From contig OY987263.1 of NCBI GenBank assembly GCA_963920665.1, positions 23,920,547 to 23,984,546 of the forward strand: DNA of 64,000 nt, given 5' to 3'. Below the pieces are notes generated by a model. That model searched no databases, was not told the DNA's origin, and worked only from the letters and a program-made list of their open reading frames with translations. Below, piece after piece: positions 48,471 to 61,093 of this stretch. Source of the stretch: Straminergon stramineum (Eukaryota; Streptophyta; Bryopsida; Hypnales; Calliergonaceae). How positions within the stretch are numbered: position 1 is the first letter of the stretch; each line of letters begins with the position of its first letter. The position numbers and the translations under genes were made by a program.

Positions 48471-48887
48471 AGGTAGACCAACCTATTACCACCCTGATTT
48501 GCAATCTGAGTATATTAGGACCAAATCTAGGGGGGGCACATATTTTTTAGAGGTGTGCGCATGTTTCATGAATCAATCCCAAGTGGAATTATAATTTTCC
48601 GATATAAATCATAATTTCTATGAATTTTTAAAGTGGTCTGCCCTAAACTAAAAAACCACCACTAGACTAGAGTCATAAATGTCCTATCCTAAACCTATAA
48701 CTGCCATTACATGTACCTATTAACACTGGAGTATCCACCAATCAAAGGTTGATACGTTACCTAAGTTGCAATTAATGCACTGAAATTGCCAAAATAATGA
48801 ATGGATATGGGTAAATTTTATGGTGAAGATGGGGCCAAAAATAGGATGGTGGTTATAGGAAGCTGGCGGAAATGGGCTGGTCTACCT
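48471..48887. mobile_element. TA-flanked MITE with AGGTAGA termini (417 bp)
   Basis: The left terminus AGGTAGACCAACCTATTACC and the complement of the right, AGGTAGACCAGCCCATTTCC, match at about 16 of 20 positions. TA lies outside each end (48469-48470 and 48888-48889). The start AGGTAGA followed by ACCTA resembles the nested MITE at 28191-28585 (AGGTAGAAGCACCTA), suggesting mobilisation by the same or a related transposase. Confidence 0.6.
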
Positions 48888-50713
48888 TAGTCGGTTGCTA
48901 TCTGAGAAAACTGAAACAAAAGTCTTTGGTCATGTGGTCTTCAATTTAAAGCCCCGGGGGGACTTTGAATATCAGTCGGAAGTCTATGGGAGCAGAGCTA
49001 GACAGTACTGTACATGTTTGGGGGGAGGTGCCAATCCATGAAGAGGCCACTTGCAACAAGCGGCTTCAATTTGGTACTCACCATTTCAGTGAAGGAACCC
49101 ATTCAACATTCGGTGTAACTTAAATTTACACTAGTATGCCCTGCGCCATTGCTACAACTAAAATAAAAGTAAAAAGAATTTCTTAATTTCTTAATTTGTA
49201 AAAGCTTTGAAATTTAATGACTTGCACACTGTAGGTTCAAATGCCATGAAACAAAGCCCGTATTCCCCACCCTCCCCGCTCAAAGCTTTCCAACGGTACC
49301 AAAAGTATAGCTGGGGGAGATATGGATCTAGAGATCTCACCATAACAAACAACCTAACTTCAAGTATGGACTATTTTCCTCAAAACAATGTTGGAAACTT
49401 AGAATAAGTTTGATTAGCTTGTTTACCACCCAAATTAGCAATGTGGGTATCTTGTGTAATGTGCTTATTGTTGCCTATATTTTATAGAGAAAGAGTTAGT
49501 TGAGTGGACTCAAATACAAATGGAATCATTATAATCCGACAAGAATTGAAATTGATAGGAATTTTCAAACACATTTGGTGCAAAAATATTGAACCGTTGA
49601 TAGGTGGGGGGTCATGACCATCTTAAAGAAAGCTCAAGATCACTCATTGACTTGCCACCCTAATCCCATTTGACAAGGGTTGTGAAAAGGTGTACAAGTT
49701 TAACATTCTAAAAGCACCTCTTTCATTTCTTTGAAGTTGCAACTTGTCAGTAGACGGTCGAGCATTTGTCCACAATGAAGCCCACCTCAACCGACATTCA
49801 ATAAACCACATCAAGAGGTGATTGCATTTTGGTTGAAAATAAATTCTTTGAAACAATTTATTTAGTAAATTTTTTGTCAAAAGAAAAATGGAATTGGCAT
49901 CTGAACCCAAATTGTTTCATAATTTTTGAGCCTTCATAGAATTAGTTACAAATTTTTGAAGTTGAAACACAACAGTCACTAAAAGTGACTCCTTCCTGAA
50001 ATGTACACTCTTTGTAGATTGAAGAGAGCAAAATGTACCTCTGCGTTAGAGGTTGCTTTTAGATCACCCTACCTTATATCAAGGAAAGCTTTGTGTCCAG
50101 ATGTTTCAAATTGCATCCATGCAACAAGTGTGCTTTTGATACTCTGGATACTCGGCGAAAAGGATCCATGGATTGACCAGGTTCATTGAAAAGGTCTGTA
50201 TCTGCGCTTGTAAGCTCCTTATATTCCTTTAATGCAAAAGGGTTTTTTTCAAGCTCTGGGGCCAATTGTTGGGGGGATAACATTGATATTATTTTCGGCA
50301 AAGGAATTTTATATTGAAGTGGCAAATTTCAAAGCGAATCCAGGAATTTATGCGCATCATTTCAAGCTGAAATGCACATTTATAATGATTTTTTCATTTA
50401 TTTTTTGCTCAACTTTTAAAAATAGGGTGTCCAAAAATTGACTAGGTTCTTTGGATTGTCTCCATCTACAAGTGTTGTGTATTTGATGATGAAACATTCC
50501 CCACTTGTAGAATATAGACATGCATGGTTCAAAGAACTTAGTCAATTTATGAATTTAGGATATTTTCCTTTAACACATATTTGATATTATTCTAGACGAT
50601 ATTTATTTGGCATTGCTTATTAAATATTTATTTAGATAATGCCTTATTTTTTTTACTTCTAACAACTCTAGCAAAGTTTTTGAAAGAGAATTGAGATTTT
50701 TGTGAAATTTTCA

Positions 50714-50934
50714 CCCCTAAATGACAAGGCGGACGTTTTTTGTCTGATGAATGACAAGGAATTCTCATTTGTAGGATAGAAATGCAACTATTCATCCTCG
50801 GAATTAGGGTGGAAAGGAAAGATCTTCTACATTAGTTTGACTCCTAATGAGTATTTTTTATTTTTTTAAAGTAGATGATGTCATACGGTTTCCAAATGGT
50901 TGATTTCCACAGTTACCAACCCATAGTTCAAGGG
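50714..50934 (+). mobile_element. TTAA-type MITE, 221-bp family, copy 3
   Basis: Starts CCCCTAAATG after TTCA (one change from TTAA) and ends GTTCAAGGG before TTTA (also one change). It has the same length as copy 1 and shares its marker blocks, including AATGACAAGGAATTCTC and GTAGATGATGTCA. It retains the uninterrupted CAACTATTCATCCTC site used by the MITE nested in copy 2. Confidence 0.7.
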
Positions 50935-53900
50935 TTTAAGAGTTTGAGTTGAGAAAATCTAGATCCAAAAAATTATGTGCAAAAAAATTATAAAGCTTTA
51001 TCCAAGGTATGAATACTAGTATCTATTAACAATATCATAGTGAAATCCATAATAAAAATATTGTGTTTATAATTGAAAATTTGATAGAACATCCTTTTGC
51101 ATTTAAAATTGTGGTAATTGTAACTGTAATGAATCTTTCAATTTTAAGAATCTTTGAAAAGTATAAAGCAAATTAGACATTGGATTCGATAGGCTTTGAT
51201 TATCAATTGAGCTCAACCAACTCATTTGAAATCATCTTCAAGGTGAAGATGGTTTATTACTAAGCATCCAAGTAGGCATGTTAGACATCAAGTTATAGTG
51301 TCCAACATGACACCATTGGACAGCCAGCCTACAATGGACATGGTCCAAAACATGTTTGACAAGACAACCCTAGTAATGTGGGGATCTAGATGAATGACAA
51401 TGCATCGAGCAATCAACCTTTGCAATGATAAACATCATTAGTTAATATTGCCATTAGGTTGTTATATAATTTTGACCCAATAGCATCTTTTTTCTATGTG
51501 TTGGATTGATTAGGAAATTCTTGATGCAATGTGGCAGTTTAGACATGGGTCATTGCATTCTTAAGCCAAGCACCATCCCATAAGTTTTCTCTCCTTATCT
51601 TATACTTAAATTTTTTTTATGGAAATCCTACCCCCCAAAATAGTGTCTTAACACTTTTATTATTTTGACTAGGATATTTTTGAAGCAATTGCTAAAAAGT
51701 TGATTCTTAGTAGCAATCACTTATTCAAAGTTGAGAGTTTAAAATTTTGAGTCCGCCTTCAACTTGTCTATTATTTTCAAAAATGATAAAATAATCAAAC
51801 CCTTTTATTTGACTTAGCATCCCATTTTGTGCCCCTGCATCTCTTGTTTGTACCACCACAAAAATCAATTAATACCAATTGATTGCATTTATTCCACTCT
51901 ATTTGAATTTTATATGATTATTGTGTATTGATTGTCCTTCTAAGATTTGGCAACTAGTATATTTATATGTCAATCTAAACATTGTAACAATTTCATGTCC
52001 TAGTTGTACAATGGATTTTTGAGGTATTTGATAATGTAAAAAATTGGTAAAATTATTCTAAACTTTCACCACCACTTTATCTTGATTATAATCATTGTGA
52101 TCTTTGTCATTATAATATCCTAGTTAGAACAATAAATTATGATGAAAATTTTTAGACATAAGTTTTAGTGAGTAAACTTTATTTCAATGGTGAAGTTTGT
52201 AGAAAATTGATCATCTAGAAGGATTTTAAGATTATCCAACAATGAGCCTTCCACACTACCCATCTTTAATTAGCAACAATGCTATTGTGTTAATTAAAAA
52301 GGATTCTACAATCAAATACGTACTAATTGTAGCTTAAGTTAAGTGAGGTCCAAAAATGAGGTAAGCACATTGGATACAAAAATGACAATAGATCAAAGTT
52401 CAATTAGTAGATTGCATTGTTAAAGTTGTAACAATGAATATTGTGTTAGGTACATCTATTTATTACCAAGAGTTGATGGAGCATCTCCATTTGTCAACAA
52501 AATATCATCTTGTCAAAATATGTGGTCAAATTTTAACAAATCACATATGTTCCCTACTTGTGCAACTTGCTATATTTTTACTTTTAACACCCAATTTCTT
52601 TAAAAAATTGCACATTCTTGGTTATATCTTGTACACTTATGTAATATATATATAAACAATCGTTTTTTGAAGATTCCTATATCATTTTGAACAAATGAGA
52701 AGTTAGTTGAGTGTAACATTAACTAGAGGTACTATGTTCATCATCCAAAATATGGATTTTAGAGTTAACTACCATCTTATAGTAAATCTCTTTGTCTATC
52801 ATACAAAAGTGTAAAGGATCTTCATCATTTGCAATGCTAATGTCCCATTTGTAGAAGAAAAAGTAAAATATGGAGGGCTTGCCAATCTTAACGACTAAGA
52901 AATGGTAGGCAATGCCAAAAGAGAATCGATGACAAGTCCATACATTAATTGCAAACTTTTCATCCCCAAAACAATGTTCTCAAGTTATTTGTTGCATGGG
53001 CAAAGATGCTCCAAGCGCATGCTTTTGGGAACATGCTTGGTTTGAGTGATCCTCCCTTCTTCATCTAGAAGATTGAGTGTTAGGTAGTGTGCTCATAAAG
53101 TAACCCTTTAAGGGTTGGTCAACATTTTTGATGGATTTCAGATACACAAAAGTATATTCCCTTATTTTTCCCTTGAAGAGAAACTAATGCAAAATCTAAG
53201 ACAAGTGGTTTCATATTTTTTGAAGCATTTAAGAATTCCTTATGGATTTCCAAAGAATTATGTAGTAGGCACCTATTTTTGATCGTAGGCCTTGTGAGAC
53301 CCACACACACAATGTGGAAAAAAGATATAGCTTGACCAAAAACAAGCATTGCAACATACATAAAGTAATACATAAGGTTCCAAAATGTAACCATTACTAA
53401 ACATAAACAAACCCTAAATTATTTTATTAGCATTTGTAAGAAAGCAATTGGATTGCCCAATCCTCATTTTGAAAAATTCAATGGACACCTATCCAATGTC
53501 CACTTAGTTCCAAATGGACCCACCTTGGCTCATTAGCCAAATATGAACCAATATAGTAGAACCGCCCATGACCAACCACTTAAGGAATTTGTGCATGGTC
53601 CGGAGTTGTAGAAGGCAATTTTAATTTACAACCCTATGGACAGATAGAAATCATGGGCATTGCCAAAGTTTCGTAATTTTATTCCTTAAATTCAAATTGT
53701 TATGAATTTTAGAAGCCAAAAGTTGGCATGTTCCCATCCCCAATATATAGATTCTTCCATCACTGCTCATCTAGAGACTAATTGGGCTCTCAAATCGAAG
53801 CATATCTGTCATTACAGTAATGGCTACAAGATGTTTGGAAACTGAAAATTTAATGGTTATCTGTCAGTCATCTCTCTATTGAATTTCCCATTGCCTATGT

Positions 53901-54851
53901 ATTGACCATGGGTTATGGCTGGTAATGGGCGGTTCTACCATATCTGACAATTCTTTTATACTCACATCATCGAAAGTCCATTCAATGGCCATCACCTATC
54001 CATTTCAGAACCACTCACTGTCCATTACATAGATTCTTATAGGGACACTTTGAAGAAAAGGGTTGCAATGACAGCCCACTCCTATAGACTGTAAGCTCTG
54101 CACTGATCACTTCTAAGCTTACTTCCAGTCAGGTTTCTAAGTTACAGTGAAAATTATAAGGCTGGTCAATGCTCGTCACTTATTGTCAACAAGTACACAG
54201 GATGTTTTCAACTTCCCTTCGTCATTTTGTAGGCGAGATGTTTCCGATTTTAAAACTTCGTGCATTGACTTCCAGGCTTGAGAGATGCGAACTGCAATCT
54301 AATCCATGCAAAGTAACAAGAAACGTTGAACACGCCACATGAAACGTAGACTATTCTTGCTTCAACTTGCAAGCCAGAAACCAAACCAGTAGGATGATAA
54401 AGTACCTCTTAGTGACACATTTCGCTGTCAATTTATTATAGAAATGTACCCTCACGCTCGGAGAGCTCCCTTTGCGTCTACCGTACTCAAACGCAGAAAG
54501 TTTGTCAAATGTGTCAATTTCTTGCATGAAAAGGTGCAGTATACAATCTTAACAAAAGGACCACACAATGCGTGCAAGTCCAAAACTCAATATCTCACAA
54601 CGATTCTAGAACTATCATTTGAATACATGAGGATTCAAGTAGCGGGCGACACTGGCAGTACAGTCAATTAGGGATTTGAAAATGCCTAGTCTGAGTTTAA
54701 GACAACCCTCTTGCGTTGGCTAGTAAGGACATAACCCATATGTGTCCAATGTGATCGACTGAAGAGATCTGGACATGAAACGACTTGAGAATATTGACAT
54801 AGTACTCAGAAATGTGAACCCACATGTTAAAGAACTACTAGTGTTTAATAA

Positions 54852-57800
54852 TTATTTTGAACTGGCAGTACCTTCAGAAGCATGTTTCAAGGCATCCACA
54901 AGAGCCTCGAGATAGGAAGGCGTACTGTGGTCGGATAACATGGTACTTGATAACACAATGCGACTGAATCGAGAATTGTTGGAGTCGGTTCCTTTGACAA
55001 CTTTGTATCTGAACTTTGGGGACTCGATTTTCTTATGATTTTCTTGATTTAATACTGCTAATTTTGGGTCCCCCGGACTCTGGTCTGCTTGTTTTTTGAC
55101 TCCTGGATTCTGGTCAGCTTGATTGTTGACTCCTTGGTTCTGATCTGCTTGATTGTTGACTCCTTGGATCTGATCTGTTTGATTGTTGACTCCTTGGTTC
55201 TGATCAGCTTGATTTTTGACTGCTTGATTCTGGACAGGTTTAAGAGGGGTACGGGTGATGTGAAATAGTGTCCCGGGAACAAAAAGTCGGTTTTTTATTA
55301 AGATATCTTGCTTGCTCTCTGAAGTGCTTGTGGCTGCATTGACTGCAACGGCACTTGCTGCTACACCCTCGTCTGTCTCCTGGACGTTCTTCTCTATGGA
55401 AGATAATGATTCGTTGACACCTTGTTTAACTGATACCACACACCATGAAGCACATTGGTTTAAAAGTCAAGTATATACAATCTCTACGCGATGTAAAGGG
55501 ATAGCTGCCATCTGGTCAGAATGTGAAAGTGAAGGTACATGGAGGCAATCATCGACAGCTCTCCGAAAGAACGACCAGAAGTTTTTCATGAGATCCATAC
55601 CTCTATCCGAAGCTGCTGCAAAAAAACTGCTTGCAGCTGCAGCTCCCAGTGAAAGCCAGGGGCTAGATTTTTTGGGCTCAGCGGCATCAGTGGGTGTTGT
55701 ACGTTTCATCCTTGATAGAATAGTGTTTCCAGCATTTAAAAGAGCACTATATCCAACGTCCTTCGTCTTCTCATAGACTAGAGTTGTTTCAGAAGAAGCC
55801 TCCTTCTGTTGGAAACGTTCAGCTGTCGCCTGGAGCATTTCAATAACCATCCTGCCGGTGGTTCCATCCTTAAAGACTTGGCTCCTACGAAAGTTCAAGA
55901 ACAAATGAACGATCTCACGTCAGATTGAACTGACTATGAGAATTACGAGAAGGAAATTTTAAACACAAAACTATGAAGCAAAACAATGAGTAGATATGGA
56001 TTTGCACTTTCAAGTGAAAGAATGCACGACTCTTCAAATCACTCTGTGATACTGCATACCAGGTTGTTTCTTCCATTTCGGACCGTAGGTCTTCCAGTGC
56101 TGCCGGGCTGACACGGGCTACCACATCATCCTGCCTTCAGAAAGAGATTCTCATCAGCGTTAACCCAAAACAAGGCCACCGTTCTACAGAATCTACGTTC
56201 GAACATCGGAAAATGACATGCAATTCAAAGGAGTAGAGCACCAGAAAGAACCTGGAGCACGATGTTGTTTATGAAGGAAGCAGAATTTGCAAGCTTTAGA
56301 TCAACACATGGTGGGCAACCAAATCCCCAACACCTAATCATGTCAGGAGGAACTTTTAAGACATTTGAGGACGGCCCAGATGGAGTAGACTCCGTCTCTC
56401 GAAGCAGGAGAGAGAACAGGGCAGCTGTGCCGGCGCCTAGCGAGTGCCCCACGAGTACCAAAGGAAATCCCTGTCACATAAACTTCTCTTAGCGATGACC
56501 CTTGATAAACGATAAGCCACGCACGCACACCATATGTAAGGGCCTTCCTAGCTGTCAATATTCCTTTACTTCACCAAGATCGTTCTTGAAGAACATATTC
56601 TCAGGGTTGACCACCGCAACGACTCAACATCCATGAACGAACCATGCAAAGCGAGCTGTTGACAATTCCCAATCACCGCCCTCATCCGACACTAACTTCT
56701 GCGTAATAGAGGTTCGTAACTCACAGGATTTGCCTGAAGGACATCGTTCAAAGTCTGTACTTCATTTTGAAGCAACCATCGTGCTGCTGCCAGCATTCCT
56801 GAGTGCGCGAGCCTGGATACACTATGCTGTTAGAGTCTCACTCAGACACACCGTTGCAAATCAAAGCCACTGACAAGGTGAAACAAACTGTCATAAAATA
56901 TAAGAGGTCAAAAAATATATTTCATTTCTTTCATTGAAAACATACTAATGAGAATCTTCAGTCTGGACTCCGTAAGACAGGGCTTAAGTGGACTCCGTTA
57001 CATACGAAACAGTCATCAAACCCGAAGTTCGAATTAATACAAGAAAGAAAACCAAAAAGGGGAATTATTTAGTATGCAGGAAATTACCCTCCTTCAAAAG
57101 GTTCGCTGTGGGGGTTCAAGTCTGTGAGTACGTCTCTAGCAGTAAAGGTGCCTCGAATACTCATCACCACACATTGACGCTGGCGATGTACAACAATGTG
57201 ATAGGCAGGTTGCATCACATTAGCTGTACCCACTAGCTTCACAATATCCTCCTCTGGTACCTGATAGATCAAGTAAGAAGTCATTTATATACCACAGTTT
57301 CAATAACTTAGAATTCTCTGTGATTCATTTTAATTCAGGTTTGATATTATGAGATGTGGTGTGACCTCCATTCACGTTCGAATCATGACTCAAGGTATAT
57401 GAACGAATGCGTACTTTACGCCACGAAGAGTCTTATATTTGAGCAAAAAAAGATCAAAGCAAAGAAGAGCAAACCGATCAGAGCACTACCTTCATGGTAG
57501 AGGCGAGTGATAGTTTATCGTTTTCATATGCAGCTGTAGCCCAACCCAGCCATTCCAGCATGTCATCTAATTCATTCCTGCAAACATGCCGACAGGAAAA
57601 TTCGTTCGTGTCATAGAAATTGATTCCCACAAGTACCATGCACAAAAAAATTCAAATACAAGCTTGATCCACAAACACGTCATCCAATGGCGCCAGGAGT
57701 CAGAGATTCAAAGCCAACAAATAATAATCGACTCACATGAGCAGAATTTGAGGAATTAATTTCAACAACAATGTATCCCGATCGACGCCATGATAACCAA

Positions 57801-58880
57801 TTCAGATGCATGTTTATGCAATTTTTAATCAACACGTGTACACCTCACACTTCTTGACTGAGAGGGTTAATCGTACTTACTTATCCACAAGAGGAACACC
57901 GATCACGGTATCCACAGCCCCCTCTAAGGATTGCCGACTATAAAGCTTGTAAAGTCCCAGGGTTACGTCTGCAATGCCCCATTTACTCATGCCCGAAGCA
58001 CTATGAATCACACTCGCTGCAACAGCCATGAGAATTTGCTCCATTGATGATTTTGCGGATTCCTCATCTGGAACCAAGTAAAACCATCAGATGTGAACAT
58101 TCCATACCCGGATATAGTGTCGTCAGTCCGCACATAGTGCAACGCCAGTCAGCTGCTAGCTACTATACACCTATATCTTTCCCATCTCATCGTGACTCAG
58201 TAAAATTCACGGAACAAGAACATTCAGCAAGGGTTCAGCTGGCACAAACGTCCAAGAAACCGAAAACGAGGGTTGACACAAACCATTCATGGTCATTTCC
58301 GTTAAATCAGGGTGTGTCACAGAGCCAAAACAGTGATATTCAAGTGCACAGAGCTCAAATCTAGGACTGGACTAAATCTGAGGTTCCAGAAGAGCGCTTC
58401 AAAGTGACTATCTCTTGAAATTCTGCCACTTCGACTAATAAAACGATCAGTGAGCTATCGCCCTTACATTCAAGCTTCCGAATCGTAATTGCGATCAGAC
58501 GTACATGTTCTTTACAAAATACGTGGTCACATGACCCTCAGCAAAACTTTCAATATACCCAAAAGGTAACCAGATTTTTCAGTGGTAGTAGGTGGATTTT
58601 CTTCATCTGTAAAATTCAGTAATGAACACTTCCAAAACGATTTCTCGCCGTGGGCGGTTCTACAAATCCTAAATTCTCAACATCCTAGTTAAATTCATAA
58701 TCTCGGTAAAGTACTGTTTAAAATTTACACACGAAATCATGAAACGAAACAAACTCATAGAGAGTGAACCCACGAACCATGTTCCTCAACGATACTCTTC
58801 TGGGAATCCAATGCCCGCCTCTCGCCCGCCATCTCCCCATCGGCGGCCGTCCTACTGCCCTTCGATTGCGATGACGCCAT
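54852..58880 (-). CDS. Class 3 lipase, sn1-diacylglycerol-lipase-like alpha/beta hydrolase
   Basis: Predicted glycerolipid hydrolase related to Arabidopsis At2g42450. Exons in transcript order: 58778-58880, 58571-58606, 57881-58067, 57491-57578, 57088-57260, 56725-56812, 56252-56470, 56060-56130, 55601-55884, 54852-55429. The phases chain exactly and give 608 aa. Family landmarks: SKWGIADVTLGLY near residue 75, MSIRGTFTARDVLTDL, LAHSGMLAAARWLL, the nucleophile motif GHSLGAG (Ser about 235), GFGCPPCVDLKLA, DDVVARVSPAALEDLRSE, and the C-terminal LFVPGTLFHITR and RIVLSSTMLSDH, whose His (about 584) is the likely catalytic His. Near residues 484-533 there is a Gln/Asn-rich decapeptide repeat. The start ATG at 58880 is followed by an unremarkable soluble N-terminus without a signal peptide. 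Exon 2 (12 codons) and the exon 9/10 junction are inferred from phase alone. Confidence 0.88.
55080..55229 (-). repeat. Five 30-bp repeats encoding an NQGVNNQADQ-type decapeptide
   Basis: In-frame tandem units in the last exon of the lipase gene encode NQAVKNQADQ and four variants (NQGVNNQTDQ, IQGVNNQADQ, NQGVNNQADQ, NPGVKKQADQ). They lie between the FVPGT motif and the terminal SDH motif. The unit length is a multiple of three, so copy-number change keeps the frame. The encoded stretch is polar and probably disordered. Confidence 0.85.
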
Positions 58881-60316
58881 GTCTAAAACCCCGTGAAGCA
58901 ATCGCAGCGCCTAGCCAATTCAATGCCGATCCGCAGGAAACAACCTAAATTTCAAAGAGACCTCCAAAGGGCACCAGATCAGAGATTCATCGCGTTCCTT
59001 CGGCTCAGCTCACAGAAACGAAGCATGAAACCTTCTGAAGGTCGAGAAAGGAGAATCTGCAGTCTTGAGAGAAGAAATTCTGCAATCGGAAATGGAGAGA
59101 GAAGCGAATCAACTGGAATCGGAGCTTTGAGGAGCTGAAGAAACGTAACTTCAACAAAGTGAAGTGACATTAGAGGAGAGGAGTACAGTTCATTGTGGAA
59201 GCTCCAGCAAGCCAACGAGTGACGTGGACCCCATCCTCATTGGTGCACGCCACATGGCATTTGACAGTGGGAGCCACCCTCGGAAACCCCAGTTCTAGGA
59301 AGGTGGGTTGTGGTCAATGTTTGGGAAAAAACAACAACTAGTTCAAAGTTAGCTGGTGGAAATGAGAAAAAAATCGGTTACAATTTGAAAATATCAGCAA
59401 AAAAATAGTGGAAAAAAATATTTTTTTTTTCATTTTGAGTGAAAAATAGAGAAAATAACCAGACTTCATGCTTGAAAAAACACTTCAATTTGGAAATTGA
59501 AGGAAATTAGTTGGTAAAACTCAAATTTGGGAAACATCTAATTTGAGCCCATCTTTGACTCAAAGTCCTTGGGAGGAAGGCAGATGTAGATTTTGCTTTT
59601 TTCTAGCTAAATAAATTATTGCATGACTAGAGTCTAAACATCATTTTTTCATTTCTATGAGTTTTCCTTTTCTTTCCATCTCTACATGAATTCATTCAGA
59701 ACTATCCACAATTATAATCATAAAACATTGAGTAACCATGTTAGTTGCATTGTTCACCACACATGTGAAGCTCTCATGGTCACCTAGTGCTTTGTAATTA
59801 TTGTGTATCATTTTGAATATGTTCATGGAGGCATGGAAAGAAAAAAAAAACTTGCTAAAATGAAGATTCGATGTCTAGATTCTACTCATGCCATGATTTA
59901 CTTTGCCAAAAAATTACAAAAATCTATGTTTGCCTATTTGCGAAGGATTCTTAGGGGGTAATGATTCATGGTTGAATGTCTTCAGGATCTAACCTTTAAT
60001 TCTACTTTGAAAAAAAAATCATAATTTTTGGAAAATTCTTTCATTAAAAAGTATAAAATGTAGTACAAAATGATCTATTTTAGAATCAAACCATAGTAAA
60101 GTTGTCTTGAAAATGAAGAAATAAAGCTCCTCAATTCAATTCAAATATAGTTAGAGTTTAAATATAGTATATGATCCCTCACACTAATTCAATGAATTTT
60201 GGATGAATATAGTTGAATTTGTAGGAACATTTGAATAAGAGTAAATGAAAATGAATATAAATTGGATGACAATCCTATTGTTTGAGATACTATGAAAGAA
60301 TGGAGGTTACCTTTAA

Positions 60317-60947
60317 CCCCTAAATGCCCAAGGCCAATTTGGAGCTTCTTGAAATTTGTTCTAAGTTGAACAAAAAGTCAACATTTTCATAAGTTATACC
60401 AATTTCTTTTGAATTGTAACCGTACAAATTCAAACTAGACATGTTAGAGATCACATAAGAAAAGAAAACATAACAATATTACTTACAAATTGAAAGATTA
60501 TAATGTTTGATCATGAGGGTGTGAAAACTATAAAAAATTTTCAATTCTCTTTTTGCATGTCAACTCTAAAAAGTTGGTCACTAAAAACATATGAGGTTAT
60601 AGGGCTTAGCATGCACAATTCGAATCAATTTACATTTTTTCAAAATCTATTTTAGGATTTTTTAAAATGAATTTCTAATGTGATTTTTCCTCCAAGATCT
60701 AGTGTATTTGAGGCTCATTTCCAAGAGCCCTCAACACTACAGGAGGTCAAGATTGCAGTGGGCATCCTTGCACAAAATCTTGAATAGAAAAATCGTAATC
60801 CTTCATTTTTAAGATTGGCTTTTTGATCCTAAAACTTGACTTCAAAAAGAGTTCTCCAAAAATATAAACTAATAATAATAGCAATTTGGTTGGGTTCTAC
60901 TTAACTTCAAAGTTTTCCAAACACCAGATGCCTTAAACATTGAGGGA
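60317..60947 (+). mobile_element. TTAA-flanked element D (631 bp), copy of the 630-bp family
   Basis: Starts CCCCTAAATGCCCAAGG after TTAA (60313-60316) and ends CATTGAGGGA before TTAA (60948-60951). The ends are imperfect inverted repeats (CCCCTAAATG against TCCCTCAATG). It is collinear with element C over its whole length, 631 against 630 bp. It sits about 525 bp upstream of the alpha-SNAP start. Confidence 0.7.
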
Positions 60948-60951
60948 TTAA

Positions 60952-61093
60952 ACCAATCACAAGACGACACGTCACACTTTTTGATGAAAATGACTCACTT
61001 CATGTCCAGTTCGGCCCACACGTAGTGTAGGGTCAGATCCGTCAGAAATCGATCCTTCTTCACAAAAATGACACGTGTTATCTTGTGATTGGT
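60952..61093. repeat. Short hairpin element upstream of alpha-SNAP
   Basis: ACCAATCACAAGACGACACG at the left is mirrored by CGTGTTATCTTGTGATTGGT at the right (positions to 61093), with two or three mismatches and about 100 bases between. It begins immediately after the TTAA bordering element D. It could be another small foldback transposon. It lies 380-520 bp before the alpha-SNAP ATG. Confidence 0.6.

Larger units (their letters stand above)
43786..54851. other. AT-rich 11-kb gap between AUX/LAX-like and lipase genes
   Basis: The first 700 bp upstream of the AUX/LAX-like start (43,786-44,560) are less AT-rich and carry TAGCT runs (43,888-43,920) and GCTAGCTAGC-type motifs near 44,400-44,460, probably promoter. 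Beyond that the DNA is AT-rich, with a TA-flanked MITE (48471-48887) and one 221-bp-family element (50714-50934). No coding exon or transposase frame is recognised. Short frames such as 48194-48481 (-) are chance frames, in part inside repeats. Confidence 0.6.
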
